Notes: generated by a model not told the origin, from the letters alone. A stretch of 64,000 bases of DNA from Nisaea acidiphila (GCF_024662015.1 NZ_CP102480.1:1894501-1958500); one strand, 5' to 3'. Positions 35,066 to 44,310 are shown, counted from the stretch's first letter. A program made the numbers and translations.

Positions 35066-35824
35066 TTGCCCAGGTATATGAAAACGCCCTACAGCATCGA
35101 GACGCGGCGCGCGGCCAATAATGGCAGCAAGAACGGCGCGACGGCCGATGCGGTGGTCTCCGCCGCCGAGGTCGATCTCTCGGAGGTCATGGAAGCGATC
35201 CGCAGCCTGGAACGCAAGATCGATGGCGGCGGTGTGAGCATCGGCGGCAACAGCGCGCCGCCCGCACCCAGTACCGCCAACGACGCCGTGGCTGTGCAGG
35301 ACAAGAAGATCGAGGAGATCCGCACCGAGATCGCGGATATCGCGGGCCGCATCCAGGCGACAAAGGTCGAGATCGCCGCGCTCCGCCACCCGCTCTCCAA
35401 TGACGACAAGTTCGAGGCCGCCTCTGCCGAGCTGAGCGAGATCGTGCGCCAGACCGAGGGCGCGACCGAAGGCATCATGTCAAATGCGGAGAAGATCGAG
35501 GAAGTGGTCGCCGACCTCATGTCCGTCACGACGGACGAGTACGCCAATTCCCGGCTCGGCGACATCGCCGACTTCATTACCGCGATCTACGAGTCCTGTA
35601 ACTTCCAGGATCTCACCGGCCAGCGCATCACCAAGGTCATCAAGGTCCTCAACTATATCGAGGAACGCGTCGACGCGATGATGGAGACCTGGGACATCCG
35701 CGAGTTCCAGACCATGCCGCTGCCGGAGGACATCACCCGCAAGGACGAGGATCTCACCCTCAGCGGTCCGATGCAGGAGGGCGAAGCCATCTCGCAGGAA
35801 GAAATCGACGCCATGTTCGACTGA
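35066..35824 (+). CDS. cheZ: Chemotaxis phosphatase CheZ inside the phage cluster
   Basis: CheZ dephosphorylates phospho-CheY to reset the flagellar motor signal. The 252-residue helical protein carries the family motif NFQDLTGQRI. D182 and Q186 here match the aspartate and glutamine (143, 147 in E. coli) that act on CheY-P. The extreme C-terminus, ISQEEIDAMFD, resembles the CheY-binding peptide shared with FliM. The best start is TTG 35066, 7 bases after AAGGAG; ATG 35078 is an alternative and GTG 35003 is less likely. It has its own AT-rich leader and terminator, unlike its phage neighbours. It is a cargo (moron) gene or an interrupting host gene. Confidence 0.92.
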   Translation: MPRYMKTPYSIETRRAANNGSKNGATADAVVSAAEVDLSEVMEAIRSLERKIDGGGVSIGGNSAPPAPSTANDAVAVQDKKIEEIRTEIADIAGRIQATKVEIAALRHPLSNDDKFEAASAELSEIVRQTEGATEGIMSNAEKIEEVVADLMSVTTDEYANSRLGDIADFITAIYESCNFQDLTGQRITKVIKVLNYIEERVDAMMETWDIREFQTMPLPEDITRKDEDLTLSGPMQEGEAISQEEIDAMFD

Positions 35825-35851
35825 CGAAGCCATCCTTCATCAGTACCGAGA

Positions 35852-35875
35852 CGCCCCGCCCAGCGGGGCGTTTTT
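35852..35875 (+). terminator. Intrinsic terminator of cheZ
   Basis: CGCCCCGC (35852-35859), a three-base loop, GCGGGGCG (35863-35870) and TTTTT follow the cheZ stop by 27 bases. It isolates cheZ from the scaffold and coat genes after it. Confidence 0.88.
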
Positions 35876-35909
35876 CGTTTCAGCCCCTTTTCGTGACCTG
35901 GAGCCAGCC

Positions 35910-36518
35910 ATGCCTCTGCCTGCCGTGACCGAATCCCTCGATGCCGTCCCGGAGGCGGCGCGCGCCTTCTACATCGAAACCGGTGAGGGCGGCTTCCGCC
36001 TGGACGCCGAGGGCGTCGAGGATGTGAGCGGCCTCAAATCCGCACTGGAGAAGGAGCGCGCCGCGCGCAAGGAGCTGAAGGCCGAACTGGAAAACCGCGG
36101 CGAGGCCGGACCGGACACGGCGCGGGAGCGGCTCGAAACCGCCTTGATCGCCGCCGAGGCCCGCGCCGCGATCCATGCCGAACACGGCATCGCCGAGCTG
36201 CTGCTGCCCGTGGTGATGCCACGCCTGATGCTGAACGAGAGTGAGTCCGGCTACATGGTCGCGGTGCGCGGAGACAATGGCGAACCGGTGCGCGACGCCG
36301 AGGACCTCTCGCTCCTCACCCCGCGCGCCTTCGTGCAGTCGCTCCAGTCCAGCAAGACCTACGGCCGGGCCTTCGAGGTCCCGGCCAAGGGCGGCAGCGG
36401 CGCGCCGAGCCTCGGCCAGGCCGGCGCCCCCGAAACGGTGATCGCGCTCTCGGACCAGAACGCGCTCGACCGCAACATCGCCGCCATCGCGAGCGGCCGG
36501 GTGCGGGTCGCCCGCTAG
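35910..36518 (+). CDS. Phage scaffold-like protein
   Basis: A 202-residue acidic protein before the coat gene. The centre is a charged coiled-coil stretch (LKSALEKERAARKELKAELENR), as in head scaffolds. The C-terminus reads LDRNIAAIASGRVRVAR, a common capsid-assembly tail. It probably directs shell assembly and is later lost from the head. A TGGAGCCAG ribosome site precedes the ATG. Identification rests on position and composition. Confidence 0.72.
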   Translation: MPLPAVTESLDAVPEAARAFYIETGEGGFRLDAEGVEDVSGLKSALEKERAARKELKAELENRGEAGPDTARERLETALIAAEARAAIHAEHGIAELLLPVVMPRLMLNESESGYMVAVRGDNGEPVRDAEDLSLLTPRAFVQSLQSSKTYGRAFEVPAKGGSGAPSLGQAGAPETVIALSDQNALDRNIAAIASGRVRVAR

Positions 36519-36644
36519 AGCCCTCCGGCTCCGTACTCCTGACTGAAACTACCGGCGGCCGGGACGGCCGGCGGCGCTCTGTGCTGCGCGCGGGCCGGGC
36601 GGCACGAGGACCTTCCCTTTCATACACTTCGAGGAGTTCGAGAA

Positions 36645-37796
36645 ATGGCGAATGCCGTCTCCGACATCATGCCGAAAATCCTGGCCCGCGGCCTGCTCGC
36701 CCTGCGCGAACAGGCGATCCTGCCGCGGCTGGTGAATGCCGACTATTCGAACGACGCGGCGCGCAAGGGCGACACGGTCGACGTGCCGCTCCCGAGCGCG
36801 ATCGCGGCAACCGACGTCGCCCCCTCGGCCACCGCTCCGCAAGCGGGCGACACCGCGATCTCCAAGGTGCAGATCCCGCTCTCCAACTGGAAGAAGGCGG
36901 GCTTCTTCATGACCGACAAGGAGGTCATGGAAATCGATCGCAACGAGAGCTTCGTGCCGATGCAGATGAGCGAGGCGATCCGGGCGCTGGCCAATGCCGT
37001 GAACGCCTCGGTCCATGCCGAGTACCGGGGTATCTACGGTCTTGTCGGCACGGCCGGTGCGACTCCCTTCGCGGGCGACGTGACGGACGCCACCGCCGCG
37101 CGCAAGCTGCTGAACAAGCAGCTCGCCCCGCGCGGCGACCGGCGCGCCGTGCTCGACTACGATGCCGAGGCCAACGCGCTCGCCCTCTCGCCGTTCTCCG
37201 ATGCCGAGAAGGTCGGCTCCGCCACGGTCAAGATCGAGGGCGAGATCGGCCGCAAGTTCGGGATTGACTGGTTCGCCGACGACGGCGTGCTGACCCATGC
37301 CGCCGGCAGCGCCAGCGACAGCGGCAGCTATACGATCAGCGCGGCCGCGGCGAGCGCCGGAGCAACCAGTGTCACGCTGAAATCCGATACCGGAAGCCCG
37401 GAACTGAAGTCGGGCGATATCGTCAGCTTCGCGGGGCACGGCCAGACCTATGCGGTCGCGGCGGATGCGCCGCTCGACACCGTCGGCGTGCCTGTGACGA
37501 TCGGCCCCGCGCTGAAAAGCGATGTGGCGGCGGACGCGGCGGTCACGGTGACGCAGAGCCACGTGGTCAACATGGCCTTCCACCGCGACGCCTTCGCGCT
37601 CGCCATGCGCCCGCTCAGCGCCGGAACCCAGGACCTTTCGCTTGGCAACCAGATCCTCTCCATGACCGATGCGGAGACCGGGATCTCGCTCCGCCTCGAG
37701 ATCTCGCGCCAGTACAAGCAGACCGTCTGGGAATTCGACGTTCTCTGGGGCGTCAAGCTGGTGCGCCCGGAACTCGCGGTCCGGATCGCCGGCTAG
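36645..37796 (+). CDS. P22-like major capsid (coat) protein
   Basis: A 383-residue protein matching the P22 gene-5 coat family. The N-terminus is MANAVSDIMPKILARGLLAL followed by LVNADYSNDAARKGDTVDVP. There is a strand segment with WKKAGFFMTDKE, an inserted domain-like region, and a C-terminus LEISRQYKQTVWEFDVLWGVKLVRPE. It builds the icosahedral head. A GAGGAG ribosome site precedes ATG 36645. The gene appears full length with no frame damage. P22-type coats are usually found in podoviruses and some siphoviruses; this cluster has a long tail. Confidence 0.9.
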   Translation: MANAVSDIMPKILARGLLALREQAILPRLVNADYSNDAARKGDTVDVPLPSAIAATDVAPSATAPQAGDTAISKVQIPLSNWKKAGFFMTDKEVMEIDRNESFVPMQMSEAIRALANAVNASVHAEYRGIYGLVGTAGATPFAGDVTDATAARKLLNKQLAPRGDRRAVLDYDAEANALALSPFSDAEKVGSATVKIEGEIGRKFGIDWFADDGVLTHAAGSASDSGSYTISAAAASAGATSVTLKSDTGSPELKSGDIVSFAGHGQTYAVAADAPLDTVGVPVTIGPALKSDVAADAAVTVTQSHVVNMAFHRDAFALAMRPLSAGTQDLSLGNQILSMTDAETGISLRLEISRQYKQTVWEFDVLWGVKLVRPELAVRIAG

Positions 37797-37905
37797 AGGT
37801 TTCCTCGCCCGCCTGGCCCGGACCCCACGTCCCGTCTCTCCCCACCGGGGCACGGGGCCCGGGCCGATTTTTCGCGAACTTCCAATCTTTCGACGAGGCC
37901 GCGCC

Positions 37906-38151
37906 ATGTCCGAGCCCGAACCCGACCTGCTGCCCACCGTCACGCTGCAGCATCGCTATGGCGAGCAGCGCATCCGCGCGAACCGCGCCGATTATATCCG
38001 CGGCAAGGACGGGCGGTTCCGCAACTGGCTGCTTGCGAGCGACGATCCGGAACTGAGGCCAGTGCCCTGCCGCTCCCTGTCCGCCCCCGCGCAGACGTCC
38101 CAGCCGCCGAAGCGATCCACGCGGCGGAACCGGCGCGGGAGGCGGAAATGA
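37906..38151 (+). CDS. Small phage protein after the coat gene
   Basis: An 81-residue basic protein not recognised. It shows TVTLQHRYGEQRIRANRADYIRGKDG and ends in a Pro/Arg-rich tail. It overlaps the next start by four bases (ATGA). It is probably a minor head protein or decoration factor, from position only. Confidence 0.6.
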   Translation: MSEPEPDLLPTVTLQHRYGEQRIRANRADYIRGKDGRFRNWLLASDDPELRPVPCRSLSAPAQTSQPPKRSTRRNRRGRRK

Positions 38152-38618
38152 GCCTGACTGTCGGCGAAGACAGCTACCTCTCGCCGGGCGACGCGGACGC
38201 CTATTTCGCCGCCCGGAACGTCGCCGCCTGGACGAGCGCGCCGAGCGTGGCGAAGGAGGCCGCCCTGCTGCAGGCCACCGCCTATATCGACGGTTCCTAC
38301 GCCTTCCGCGGGCGCATCGCCGATCCGGGTCAGGTCCTTGCCTGGCCGCGCGTCGCCGCCGCCGACAGCGAAGGCCGGGCGCTCGCCGGCATCCCCCGGC
38401 GGATCGAGCACGCGACCGCCGAACTCGCCCTGATCGCGCTTGCCGGAGACCTGCTGCCCCCGCGCGAGCGCGGCGGAAAGGTGACGCGGGAAAAAGTCGG
38501 CCCGGTCGAGGTCGAGTACCTGCCCGACGCGGAGCCCGGCCGCACATACCCGCTGATCGACCTGCTGCTGAAACCCCTGCTGCGGCCCGCGGCGAGCCGG
38601 GAGGTGAAACGCGCATGA
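38148..38618 (+). CDS. Head-tail connector (DnaT-like, DnaT_2-type)
   Basis: A 156-residue protein with a SYLSPGDADAYFAARN start and an AYIDGSYAFRGRIAD segment. The form is that of DnaT-like phage proteins that lie after P22-like coats. In this position it is probably a head-completion/connector protein. It is coupled to genes before and after by ATGA overlaps. Confidence 0.75.
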   Translation: MSLTVGEDSYLSPGDADAYFAARNVAAWTSAPSVAKEAALLQATAYIDGSYAFRGRIADPGQVLAWPRVAAADSEGRALAGIPRRIEHATAELALIALAGDLLPPRERGGKVTREKVGPVEVEYLPDAEPGRTYPLIDLLLKPLLRPAASREVKRA

Positions 38619-38977
38619 CCTTGCCCGCCTCCTCTCTTTCCGGCGTGGCCGCGCGGCTGATCGCCCGCTACGGCGCGCCCATGCTGCTCTCGAAGACGGG
38701 GACTCCCGGTTACGACCCGGCGACCGGAACGGTGACGGGCACACCGGCGGAAATCGAAATCCCCGGTATCGTCGAGAGCATCGAGGCCGCCTTCGTCGGC
38801 GGTCTCGTGCAAGCCGGCGACCTGCTGGTCACGCTGTGCGGCGAAGACCTCGCCGAGGCCCGTCCCGCGCCGGGGGACCGGCTACGGATCGACGGGCGAT
38901 GGCACGACGTGGTGAGCGTCACCGCAGCCGCGGCCGGCACCGCGCCGCTGCTCTTCCGCCTGCTCGTCCGCCGTTGA
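38615..38977 (+). CDS. Head-tail joining phage protein
   Basis: A 120-residue beta-rich protein, starting at the end of the connector gene. It has the pattern ETVIGTPAEIEIPGI-like short strands (TVTGTPAEIEI) and RLRIDGRWHDVVSV, which resembles small head-tail joining proteins. There is no named domain I can claim. Confidence 0.65.
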   Translation: MTLPASSLSGVAARLIARYGAPMLLSKTGTPGYDPATGTVTGTPAEIEIPGIVESIEAAFVGGLVQAGDLLVTLCGEDLAEARPAPGDRLRIDGRWHDVVSVTAAAAGTAPLLFRLLVRR

Positions 38978-38994
38978 TATCAAGGGAAATTCCC

Positions 38995-39387
38995 ATGTCC
39001 TTCACCAGCGCCCGACGCGCGGTCGAGAGCTTTTTCGCCGCCAATTGGACGGAAACCCCGATCGCCTTCGAGAACGTCACTTTCACCCCGCCGGAAGACG
39101 GCCGCTGGGTGAAGCTGATGATCCTGAACGAGCAGTCCGAGCAGGCCGCTCTCGGCCGCCCGGTGCTGCGCCGCTATCGCGGCCGGATCCTGGTCTATTG
39201 CTTCGCGCCGGCCGGCGGCGGCGCCCAGGCGGCGAGCCTGCTCGCCGACGCCGCCGCTTCCCTGTTCGACGCCGCAGCAATCCCGGGACACGTGCTGCTG
39301 CCGCCCGAGCTTGCCGAGGACGAGGAGATCGACGGCGCCTACCGCGCCCGGGTCGCGATCCCGTTCTGGCGCGACGAACTGGTCTGA
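38995..39387 (+). CDS. Tail terminator-like protein (DUF4128-like)
   Basis: A 130-residue protein with a helical start (SARRAVESFFAANW), FTPPEDGRWVKLMI and the internal RYRGRILVYCFAP. This resembles minor tail proteins that cap the tail tube. It sits just before the tail-tube gene, the usual location. ATG 38995 has AAGGGAA upstream. Confidence 0.72.
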   Translation: MSFTSARRAVESFFAANWTETPIAFENVTFTPPEDGRWVKLMILNEQSEQAALGRPVLRRYRGRILVYCFAPAGGGAQAASLLADAAASLFDAAAIPGHVLLPPELAEDEEIDGAYRARVAIPFWRDELV

Positions 39388-39412
39388 CACCCCGCTTCAA
39401 AGGAGATTATCG

Positions 39413-40582
39413 ATGGCGGATTCGAGCCGCACGGAACTCGCCTATGTGAAGGAGCCGCTCTGGGGCACCACCCCGGCATCGCCCCTCACCCAGCTGCGCT
39501 TCACCGGGGAAAGCCTCGGCTACACGATCTCGACCACCAGTTCGTCCGAAGTCCGCGCCGACCGGCAGGTACCGGACCTGATCCAGACCGGCGCCAGCGC
39601 CGCCGGCTCGGTCAATCTGGAGCTGTCCTACGGCGCCTACGACACCTTGATCGAAAGTGCCTTGTTCTCGGCGTGGAGCGCGCCGGTCGCAATCTCCGTT
39701 TCCGACGATATCGCCGCCAGCAACGCCTCTTCCGCTTTCACCAGCTCAGGCACGGACTTCACCTCCGCCGGTATCACAGCGGGGCAATGGGTCAAGATCG
39801 GCGGCTTCGCCGCGAACGGCGGAGAGAATAACGGCCTCTACCGGGTCACTGGCGTCGCCGCGAACAGCCTGGCGGTCTCCCCCGCCCCGGCAAGCGACGA
39901 GGCGGCGGGAGGTCTTTCCGTGACCGTCAGCGGCTCTACGATCCGCAACGGCATTTCCGAAACCTCGCTCACCCTCGAGAAGGCCTTCACCGATATCGGC
40001 CAGTATATCGCCTTCACCGGCATGGTCGCCGACACGATGGATCTGCAGATCCAGACCGGCCGGGTGCTCACCGGCAGCTTCGGCTTCATGGGAGCGAGCG
40101 CCTCGATCGGGACCGCGACCGCCGGAACCGGCGCGGCGGTGCCGGCGCCGAGCAATCCGGTGCTGAACGCGGTCAACAATATCGGCCAAGTGATGGAGGG
40201 CGGCGCGGCGCTTTCCGGGGTGTTCCTGCAATCGCTCTCGGTCTCGCTCGCCAACGGGCTGCGCGGGATCGGCGCCGTGGGTTCTCTCGGCAATGTCGAT
40301 ATCGGCAGCGGACGCTGCCAGGTGACGGGCCGCGCCAGCTTCTACTTCGCCGACGGAACGCTCTACGAGAAATACCTGAACGGCACCGCCACAAGCCTCT
40401 CCTTCCGGGTCACCGACGCGGACGGCAACGCCTATGTCTTCACCCTGCCGCGGGTGCGGCTGACGCGCGGGTCGATCGCCGCCGGCGGTCCGGACCAGGA
40501 CGTGATGGCCGACTTCCAGTTCCAGGCGGTGCGCGATCAAGCCACCGGCGCAACCATTCAGATCGACCGGCTCGCCGCCTGA
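39413..40582 (+). CDS. Phage tail tube protein
   Basis: A 389-residue protein matching tail tube proteins: ELAYVKEPLWGTTPASPL, LGYTISTTSSSEVRADRQV and a late SGRCQVTGRASFYFADGTLYE. A beta-rich Ser/Ala-rich middle part may be an added immunoglobulin-like domain. It forms the long, non-contractile tail, since no sheath gene was seen. AAAGGAG lies 6 bases before the ATG. Confidence 0.85.
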   Translation: MADSSRTELAYVKEPLWGTTPASPLTQLRFTGESLGYTISTTSSSEVRADRQVPDLIQTGASAAGSVNLELSYGAYDTLIESALFSAWSAPVAISVSDDIAASNASSAFTSSGTDFTSAGITAGQWVKIGGFAANGGENNGLYRVTGVAANSLAVSPAPASDEAAGGLSVTVSGSTIRNGISETSLTLEKAFTDIGQYIAFTGMVADTMDLQIQTGRVLTGSFGFMGASASIGTATAGTGAAVPAPSNPVLNAVNNIGQVMEGGAALSGVFLQSLSVSLANGLRGIGAVGSLGNVDIGSGRCQVTGRASFYFADGTLYEKYLNGTATSLSFRVTDADGNAYVFTLPRVRLTRGSIAAGGPDQDVMADFQFQAVRDQATGATIQIDRLAA

Positions 40583-40603
40583 TCCAAACGGGAGAACAAG
40601 CAG

Positions 40604-41059
40604 ATGGATCTTTCCAGGTTCAAATCCGACCGCGAGGCCGAGGATGACGGCGTCTGGGTCGCGCTCGACGGGAGCGAGAATGCCAGCGTCAAACTCGCCC
40701 GCATCGGCAACCGCCGGTATCGCGACGCCATGCAACGGCGCATGAAGCCCTTTCGCCGGGCGCTCCGCGCCGGGACGCTGGAGGAAGCGACGGCGGAACG
40801 GATCACCGCCGAGGTGCTGGCGGAGACCGTGCTGCTGGACTGGCGCGACCTCACACTCGACGGCAGGGCGCTCACCTATTCGCCGGAACGGGCCCTCTCT
40901 CTCCTGCTCGACCCCGCGCTCCGCGATTTCCGCGATCTGATCGTCGAGATGGCGAGCGATATCGAGCTCTATCGCCAGCAGGACCAGGAGGCGGCGGAAA
41001 AAAACTTGCCGCCTTCGTCCGCTGGCACGTCGCCTGGGGCGAAAAACAGGATTTCCTGA
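40604..41059 (+). CDS. Tail assembly chaperone, short (G-like) product
   Basis: A 151-residue protein in the slot before the tape measure, the place of lambda gpG. It has the start MDLSRFKSDREAEDDGVWV and a helical middle part. In frame 0 it ends shortly after the slippery site A AAA AAC (40999-41005). Most ribosomes would make this form. It probably coats the tape-measure protein while the tail forms. Confidence 0.82.
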   Translation: MDLSRFKSDREAEDDGVWVALDGSENASVKLARIGNRRYRDAMQRRMKPFRRALRAGTLEEATAERITAEVLAETVLLDWRDLTLDGRALTYSPERALSLLLDPALRDFRDLIVEMASDIELYRQQDQEAAEKNLPPSSAGTSPGAKNRIS

Positions 41060-41352
41060 CCGCCCTCGCGGACCGCGACGGCGCGATTCCGCCGGCCCTC
41101 GCGGAGAAGCCGGGGCTTTTTCCCGACCTTGAGGAGGTCGCCCGCGCCTTCGCTCTGCTGACCCGCGGACGCCCTCTGGTCGCAACCCCCGCAGGCGCGG
41201 CGGAAGCACCGGTCCCGCTTACCGAGATCGCCGCCTATTGCGCGCTCTTCCCGGTGGCCGAGCCGGAGGAGTTCGTCTCCCTGCTCCGCGCGATGGACGA
41301 AGCCTATCTCCGCGCCCGCATGGAGCGCATGCCGAAAACCGGAAAGGACTGA
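40604..41352 (+). CDS. Tail assembly chaperone, frameshifted (GT-like) product
   Basis: A -1 slip at A AAA AAC joins codon 134 of the G-like frame to a second frame, which runs from CTT 41005 to TGA 41352. It adds 115 residues (LAAFVRWHVAWGEKQDFLTAL to RMPKTGKD). The second frame has no start of its own before its last 20 codons, so frameshifting is the simplest way to express it. This copies the lambda G/GT arrangement known in most long-tailed phages. Efficiency is unknown, and I did not identify a stimulating RNA structure. Confidence 0.82.
40999..41005 (+). other. Programmed -1 frameshift heptamer
   Basis: A AAA AAC in the correct phase (GAA AAA AAC) before the overlap of two open frames. 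It is within a run of seven A followed by C, one of the most efficient bacterial slippery heptamers. Confidence 0.85.
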
Positions 41353-41358
41353 GACCCG

Positions 41359-44283
41359 ATGCCGATCCGCGAGCGCCCCCTGAAAACTGCAGCGCCAAGC
41401 GTCTATGCCCTGATCGAGGCCGTCGACCGGCTGCCCGAGGTTCTGCAGCGCGCGAGTGGCGCCTTCGACCTGCTGAGCACGAGCGCGGGCGACATGGCGG
41501 ACAGGATCGGCACCTCCGCCGACGCGCTCGGCCGGCTGCAGGTTCCGCATTCCGGCGGCGTGAGCATGGAGCCGGGCGTCTACAGACCGTCGTTCGACCC
41601 GTCCGGAGACGACATGCTGACGACGGCGCGCGAGCGGCTCGTTCTCGAACAGAGAGTGACCGACGCGCTGCACGAACAGGCCGCCGCGACGGAGATTCTG
41701 GCCCTCGGGCAAGAGCGCGCCGCGCGCCAGAGCGGGAAGGCCTGGGACCGGCTCTCCGACGACATCGTCGGGGACTTCGACAACGCCTTCGCCGGCGTCG
41801 CCGCGAGCGGCGCGGAGACCTTCTCCGGTCTCTGGACCGATATGGCGGCCGGTCTTTCGCAGGCCATCTCCGCGATCGACTGGGACGGCCTGTTCGGACG
41901 CGGAGCCGGCCGGATCGCGTCGATCACCGGCGGTCTCATTCCGAGCGGTGGCGGGTCCGGTCTGTTCGATATCGGCGCCTCGCTTCTCTCGAGCTTCCTG
42001 CCCAGCGGCGGCGGGGCCGGTATCGGCGGGACGCTGACGAGCCTTCTTGGAGGCGGAGGCAGTTTTCTGCCGGTGACCGCCATCGCGACCGCCGCCGCCT
42101 TCGGCCTCAACGAACTCTTCAAGGACGAGGACTATCCCTTCGCCAAGGCCGTGATCGGCGTAGAGAACGGGAGTCCTGCGGCCGAAAGCGCGTTCGAGCT
42201 CGACGGCGGACCGCTGGACGAGCTTCTGGTTCTGCAGGACAGGGTGATCGAGACACTCGACGCCATGAGCAGCAGGATCGGCGCCGCTTTTTCCGGCAGC
42301 GCCGCCAACTTCCTGCAGATCGGCTATTCCAGCGGGCGCAAATCCTCCCTGCCGTCGGGCTATTTCGTCGGCGGTCTGGAGACGACCGGCGATTTCGCCA
42401 GCGGTGCGGATCTCTCCGGCATCGAGACCGAGGAAGAGGTGATCGCGCGGGCCATCGAGCTTGCATTCGCCAAAGCCCTCCGCGACGGAAACCTCGGCGG
42501 TTTCCCGAACACCCCGGATACCGGAAGCCGGTCCGCCAAGACCTTCTCCGAAGGCCTGGGGCGGCTGCTCGCCGCGCCGTTCGAGGATCTCGAGACCTCG
42601 CTGCGCCGGATCGATTTCCTGGCCAGCTTCGAGGAGACGGTCGCGCTCTATCGCGACGGCGCCGAGAGCCTGGATACCTACAACCGCTCTCTCCAACAGC
42701 AGCGATCGGCGCTCGACGAGGCCGGCCGCGCCGCCGCCACAGAGGCGCTCGATCCGATCCGCCTGTTCCTCCAAGACGCGGCTCTGCTCTTCGGTTCTGG
42801 CAGCGAAGGCGAGGTCGCCGAAACGGCGCGTCTGGATCAGGCCGGCCGGGCGGTCCGGGGCATGACCTCCGACTTGCTGGAGGCTTTCTCGCTCTCGGAA
42901 AGAGGTGCCGGCCTCGAAGGGTTCGCCCTGCTCTACGAGCAGCAGAAAGCACAGATCGCGGCGCTTGTGCCGGGACTGGAGAGTCTCAACCGGGAACTCG
43001 CCGCGCTCGGCCTTGAGACAGTTAATATCACAGCAACGGTGAACGCGGCCTATACAAGCCTTACACAGGAAGTGCAGAGCCGCTTCATCGAGTCCCTGGA
43101 GGACAGTCTCTCTCCCGGACGCCCGGCGGCCAGGCAGGCAGTGGAAGAACGCGACAGCCTGCTGCGCCAGGCCGAGCAGCTCGGCCTCGGCGGCAATCGC
43201 GGGGTCCTCGCCCGGATCGAACGCGTCCTCGTGGAGAAACTCGACACGCTCGGCTTCGCGCTGGATGCGAGCGGCGCGCTGATCGAGACCTTCGCGAACA
43301 GTATCGAGGCCGCCACCGCCGGCCTGGAGCGGCAGATCACGACCCAGGAAAGCGCGATCGGCGATATCGCGCGTCTGGCGGAAAGCCTGCGTTCGGCGCG
43401 GGACGATCTCGCCCTCGACGGCACGCTTTCACCGCATTCCCCGCTGGATCGCCTCGCCCAGGCACAGAGCACCTTCACCACGCTCGCCGCCGCCTCGGCC
43501 GAAGGCGACATCGAGGCCCGCGAGGAACTCGCCGCGAGCGCCCGCGAATACCTGAGCGTCGCCCGCGACGTACATGCCTCCGGCGAGACCTATACGGAAA
43601 TCTTCCATGAGGTGGACCGGGCCCTCGCGGAGGCACTCGACAGTACGGAAGCTCAGATCTCAACCGCCGAGCGCCAGCTCGACGTGCTGCTTGAGATCCG
43701 CGACCGGATCGGTCCGGCCACGGGGGAGGGCGGTGCGCTCAGTTTCCGGGAAAGCGGTGGCGGACAATACGTCTCGGAGGGCGGCGGCCCGGTCGGCTCC
43801 GGCTACGATCTAGGCTATCGACCGGAACGCGCCGTCGCCATCCTGACCGCGCTCGACGCTGCCGGGTTGCCGTTGCCGAGCGGGTTCGGCGAAGGGCAAC
43901 TCGCTCGATTGCGTCAGGAGAATGCAGCCGTCGATGCGGTTGTCTCCGCCATGGGCTTCGCGGAGGGCGGTATCATGAGCGCCGACGGCCCGCAGAGCGG
44001 CGGCATCGCCCTCGGCCCGTCAGTCTCGATCTTCGGCGAGGGCAGCCTGCCGGAAGCCTACGTGCCGCTGCCCGACGGCCGGACCATTCCCGTCACACTT
44101 TCGCTTCCGGCCAATGACGGTCCGGACCGGGCGACCCGCGAGGCGATGCACCGTCAGCATGCCGACAGCCGCGAGCTGGTGCGGGAGATGAAACGGCTTA
44201 ACAGCGAGGTCGCTGCGCTGCGCGACGACAACGAGCGCTTGAGCCGACTGCTCGGCCGGGCGCTCTCGCGGCGGTCCGCTTGA
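41359..44283 (+). CDS. Tail tape measure protein
   Basis: A 974-residue protein, the largest in the cluster, directly after the chaperones as is normal for a tape measure. It has a helical N-terminus, then Gly/Ser-rich hydrophobic stretches near residues 180-255 (TGGLIPSGGGSGLFDIG, LLSSFLPSGGGAGIGG). Long coiled-coil helices and a C-terminal heptad (LVREMKRLNSEVAALRDDNERL) follow. It sets tail length and may help DNA enter the cell. Confidence 0.85.
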   Translation: MPIRERPLKTAAPSVYALIEAVDRLPEVLQRASGAFDLLSTSAGDMADRIGTSADALGRLQVPHSGGVSMEPGVYRPSFDPSGDDMLTTARERLVLEQRVTDALHEQAAATEILALGQERAARQSGKAWDRLSDDIVGDFDNAFAGVAASGAETFSGLWTDMAAGLSQAISAIDWDGLFGRGAGRIASITGGLIPSGGGSGLFDIGASLLSSFLPSGGGAGIGGTLTSLLGGGGSFLPVTAIATAAAFGLNELFKDEDYPFAKAVIGVENGSPAAESAFELDGGPLDELLVLQDRVIETLDAMSSRIGAAFSGSAANFLQIGYSSGRKSSLPSGYFVGGLETTGDFASGADLSGIETEEEVIARAIELAFAKALRDGNLGGFPNTPDTGSRSAKTFSEGLGRLLAAPFEDLETSLRRIDFLASFEETVALYRDGAESLDTYNRSLQQQRSALDEAGRAAATEALDPIRLFLQDAALLFGSGSEGEVAETARLDQAGRAVRGMTSDLLEAFSLSERGAGLEGFALLYEQQKAQIAALVPGLESLNRELAALGLETVNITATVNAAYTSLTQEVQSRFIESLEDSLSPGRPAARQAVEERDSLLRQAEQLGLGGNRGVLARIERVLVEKLDTLGFALDASGALIETFANSIEAATAGLERQITTQESAIGDIARLAESLRSARDDLALDGTLSPHSPLDRLAQAQSTFTTLAAASAEGDIEAREELAASAREYLSVARDVHASGETYTEIFHEVDRALAEALDSTEAQISTAERQLDVLLEIRDRIGPATGEGGALSFRESGGGQYVSEGGGPVGSGYDLGYRPERAVAILTALDAAGLPLPSGFGEGQLARLRQENAAVDAVVSAMGFAEGGIMSADGPQSGGIALGPSVSIFGEGSLPEAYVPLPDGRTIPVTLSLPANDGPDRATREAMHRQHADSRELVREMKRLNSEVAALRDDNERLSRLLGRALSRRSA

Positions 44284-44300
44284 CTATCTGTATGTACGCC

Positions 44301-44310
44301 CGTATATACG
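44301..44310. promoter_or_regulatory. Palindrome in the toxin-antitoxin leader
   Basis: CGTATATACG, a perfect 10-base palindrome 22 bases before the antitoxin GTG, preceded by TGTATGTACG. It is a reasonable operator for antitoxin autoregulation, in a 49-base gap that is more AT-rich than the tail genes. Confidence 0.45.
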
